Made by a program: the position numbers and the translations under genes. Source: an uncultured Collinsella sp. (lineage in GTDB: Bacteria; Actinomycetota; Coriobacteriia; Coriobacteriales; Coriobacteriaceae). From it: 7,078 nucleotides of DNA. Below are positions 6,377-7,078 of the stretch, one piece after another (within the stretch, counting starts at the first letter, position 1; each line of letters opens with the position of its first letter). The stretch lies in contig CAKTWK010000059.1 in NCBI GenBank assembly GCA_934630735.1, positions 1 through 7,078 of the forward strand, read 5' to 3'. Under the pieces are notes generated by a model, which saw only the letters and a program-made list of their open reading frames with translations, ran no database searches and was not told the DNA's origin.

Positions 6377-6772
6377 ATGTCTCACGATATTTGCCCCGAC
6401 ACGGGAGAGCCTTGCACTTGCGACGGGTCCGAACCCTGTACCTGCGGATGTGGTGGCTGTGGACATACCGCGGAAGAGGAAGCGGCTGCCGCGGCGTATC
6501 GTGAGGCACACCGCGAAGGCCCGTCCAGTGATGCCCCCGATCGCGAGCGCAAGATCATCGTATCGTTCGACAGTACCTTCGATGTGATGGAATGCGAGCA
6601 GCTGTGCCTGGATGCCGGCGTGCCCGGGCGCATTATGCCTTTGCCCGGCTCCATTACCGCCGGCTGCGGCCTGTGCTGGGCTATGCCGTTCTCGGGCGAT
6701 GCACTCGCCGCCTTCCGCGCTTCCACCGAGGGCCGCATAACCCCCGCCGACTACCATCAGCTCGTCCTCTAG
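6377..6772 (+). CDS. Small protein with Cys-rich N-terminus and DUF3343 (putative Se/S carrier-like) domain
   Basis: This 131-residue cytosolic protein has no signal peptide or membrane segment. Residues 6-30 hold seven Cys and a His (C6, C13, C15, C21, C23, C25, C28, H30), including a near repeat GEPCTCD/SEPCTCG. That looks like a metal- or chalcogen-binding head. An Ala/Glu-rich linker follows (about 32-58). The rest, from about 59 (KIIVSFDSTFDVMECEQLC), resembles DUF3343, named in Pfam as putative Se/S carrier protein-like: a strand, a helix, then MPLPGSITAGCGLCWAMPF. The domain's hallmark Cys-Gly-Leu is C97-G98-L99, and here an extra C100 makes a CxxC. Its place after mobA and near selABC suggests a role in handling selenium or sulfur for the cofactor or for selenoprotein synthesis; that role is inferred and unproven. 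An ATG at 6365 would add four residues (MGDA) but lacks a ribosome site. Confidence 0.82.
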   Translation: MSHDICPDTGEPCTCDGSEPCTCGCGGCGHTAEEEAAAAAYREAHREGPSSDAPDRERKIIVSFDSTFDVMECEQLCLDAGVPGRIMPLPGSITAGCGLCWAMPFSGDALAAFRASTEGRITPADYHQLVL

Positions 6773-6780
6773 CCGTCAAC

Positions 6781-6815
6781 ACCACCACAAAGGTGCCTGT
6801 CCTCAATGTGGTGGT
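6781..6815. repeat. Short intergenic inverted repeat after the DUF3343 gene
   Basis: ACCACCACA (6781-6789) is the reverse complement of TGTGGTGGT (6807-6815), with a 17-base loop. The hairpin starts 8 bases after the stop codon but has no T-run, so it is a poor intrinsic terminator. The loop segment GTGCCTG (6793-6799) recurs inverted as CAGGCAC at 6862-6868. The arrangement looks like a piece of a dispersed intergenic repeat. Confidence 0.6.
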
Positions 6816-6852
6816 TTGGAACACGTGGACGAAACAGGTTTGAAACACGGGT
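6814..6852. repeat. Imperfect direct repeat, 24-base period
   Basis: Bases 6814-6828 and 6838-6852 match at 12 of 15 positions, sharing GTTTG and AACACG. No gene is visible here. It may belong to the same intergenic element as the preceding inverted repeat. Confidence 0.4.
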
Positions 6853-6950
6853 TTTGCGCGTCAGGCACTCAAAAACGCCTCTACCTGCATCGTAATCAAA
6901 ACGAAACATCTGCTCGTCGGCTTATGCGAAACTTTCCCGCAACAGTGCGA

Positions 6951-6956
6951 TATTAT
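6951..6956 (+). promoter_or_regulatory. Candidate -10 box for the gene at 7030
   Basis: TATTAT lies in the AT-richer stretch about 75 bases before the start codon, and no convincing -35 hexamer sits 16-18 bases upstream. A start near 6963 would give a leader of roughly 67 bases containing the hairpin at 6974-6994. Confidence 0.35.
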
Positions 6957-6973
6957 CCATACACGATAAAGTT

Positions 6974-6994
6974 CGCGGCGCACAGGGTGCCGCG
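6974..6994 (+). promoter_or_regulatory. GC-rich hairpin in the leader of the gene at 7030
   Basis: CGCGGCGC (6974-6981) pairs with GTGCCGCG (6987-6994), eight pairs with one G-U, around the loop ACAGG. It is not followed by a T-run, so it is not a terminator. It could stabilise the mRNA 5' end or be an operator. Function is unknown. Confidence 0.45.
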
Positions 6995-7020
6995 ACCGAC
7001 ACTTTTCGTTTCCCATCATT

Positions 7021-7026
7021 GGAGGA
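7021..7026 (+). promoter_or_regulatory. Ribosome binding site of the gene at 7030
   Basis: GGAGGA sits three bases before the ATG at 7030 and is the strongest Shine-Dalgarno sequence in the window, suggesting high expression. Confidence 0.8.
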
Positions 7027-7029
7027 AGC

Positions 7030-7078
7030 ATGAGCTACACGCAGAAAGTTCTCGAAGAGCTCAAGGCCCGCTATCCCG
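7030..7078 (+). CDS. gdhA: Start of a probable NADP-specific glutamate dehydrogenase, cut by the right edge
   Basis: Only 16 codons are visible, reading MSYTQKVLEELKARYP. This resembles the opening of bacterial NADP-type glutamate dehydrogenases (MSY..VLE.LKAR.P), cytosolic enzymes that make glutamate from 2-oxoglutarate and ammonia. A strong GGAGGA site and its own leader with a candidate -10 box show a separate, probably well-expressed unit. With so few residues the identity rests on recalled family resemblance; the presence of a start is much surer than the name. It seems unrelated to the selenium and molybdenum genes. Confidence 0.6.
   Translation, partial: MSYTQKVLEELKARYP

Noticed and set aside
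1..7078. CRISPR array, insertion sequence or attachment site
   Set aside because: I saw no regularly spaced repeats, no transposase or integrase frame, and no duplicated tRNA 3' end near selC.

Overview
The window is a GC-rich stretch, read almost entirely on the + strand, that encodes a bacterial selenocysteine-insertion locus set among molybdenum-cofactor genes. Base composition, gene style and the mix of genes suggest a gut actinobacterium of the Coriobacteriia (Collinsella-like). That placement is an impression from the sequence, not a database result.

Layout from left to right. The 3' part of a molybdopterin (bis-MGD) oxidoreductase of the DMSO-reductase family enters from the left edge and ends at 1849. 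After a 52-base gap come selA (1902-3359) and selB (3356-5323), whose stop and start codons overlap in ATGA. The selB-selC gap holds a perfect 20-bp inverted repeat (5338-5399) and a likely extended -10 promoter (5458-5466). The selenocysteine tRNA gene selC follows (5479-5575, anticodon UCA, encoded CCA), with a strong intrinsic terminator (5584-5639). Next are mobA (5729-6361) and, 15 bases later, a small protein with a Cys-rich head and a DUF3343 ('putative Se/S carrier-like') domain (6377-6772). The 257-base gap 6773-7029 holds short repeats and the leader of a gene starting at 7030. Its first 16 residues resemble NADP-type glutamate dehydrogenase, and it runs off the right edge.

How the genes work together. 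SelA converts Ser-tRNA(Sec) to Sec-tRNA(Sec), selC supplies that tRNA, and SelB delivers it to UGA codons followed by a SECIS hairpin. MobA attaches GMP to molybdopterin to make the MGD/bis-MGD cofactor used by enzymes such as the oxidoreductase at the left edge and by formate dehydrogenases, the classic bacterial selenoproteins. The selenophosphate synthetase gene selD is not in the window. The left-edge enzyme appears to use Cys, not Sec, as its Mo ligand, so the selenoprotein served by this locus lies elsewhere.

Most worth a second look: the Cys-rich DUF3343 protein coupled to mobA beside selABC; a SelB whose G4 motif reads TMCD instead of the usual [NT]KxD; a tRNA(Sec) with C instead of U at position 33; and the long palindrome between selB and selC.
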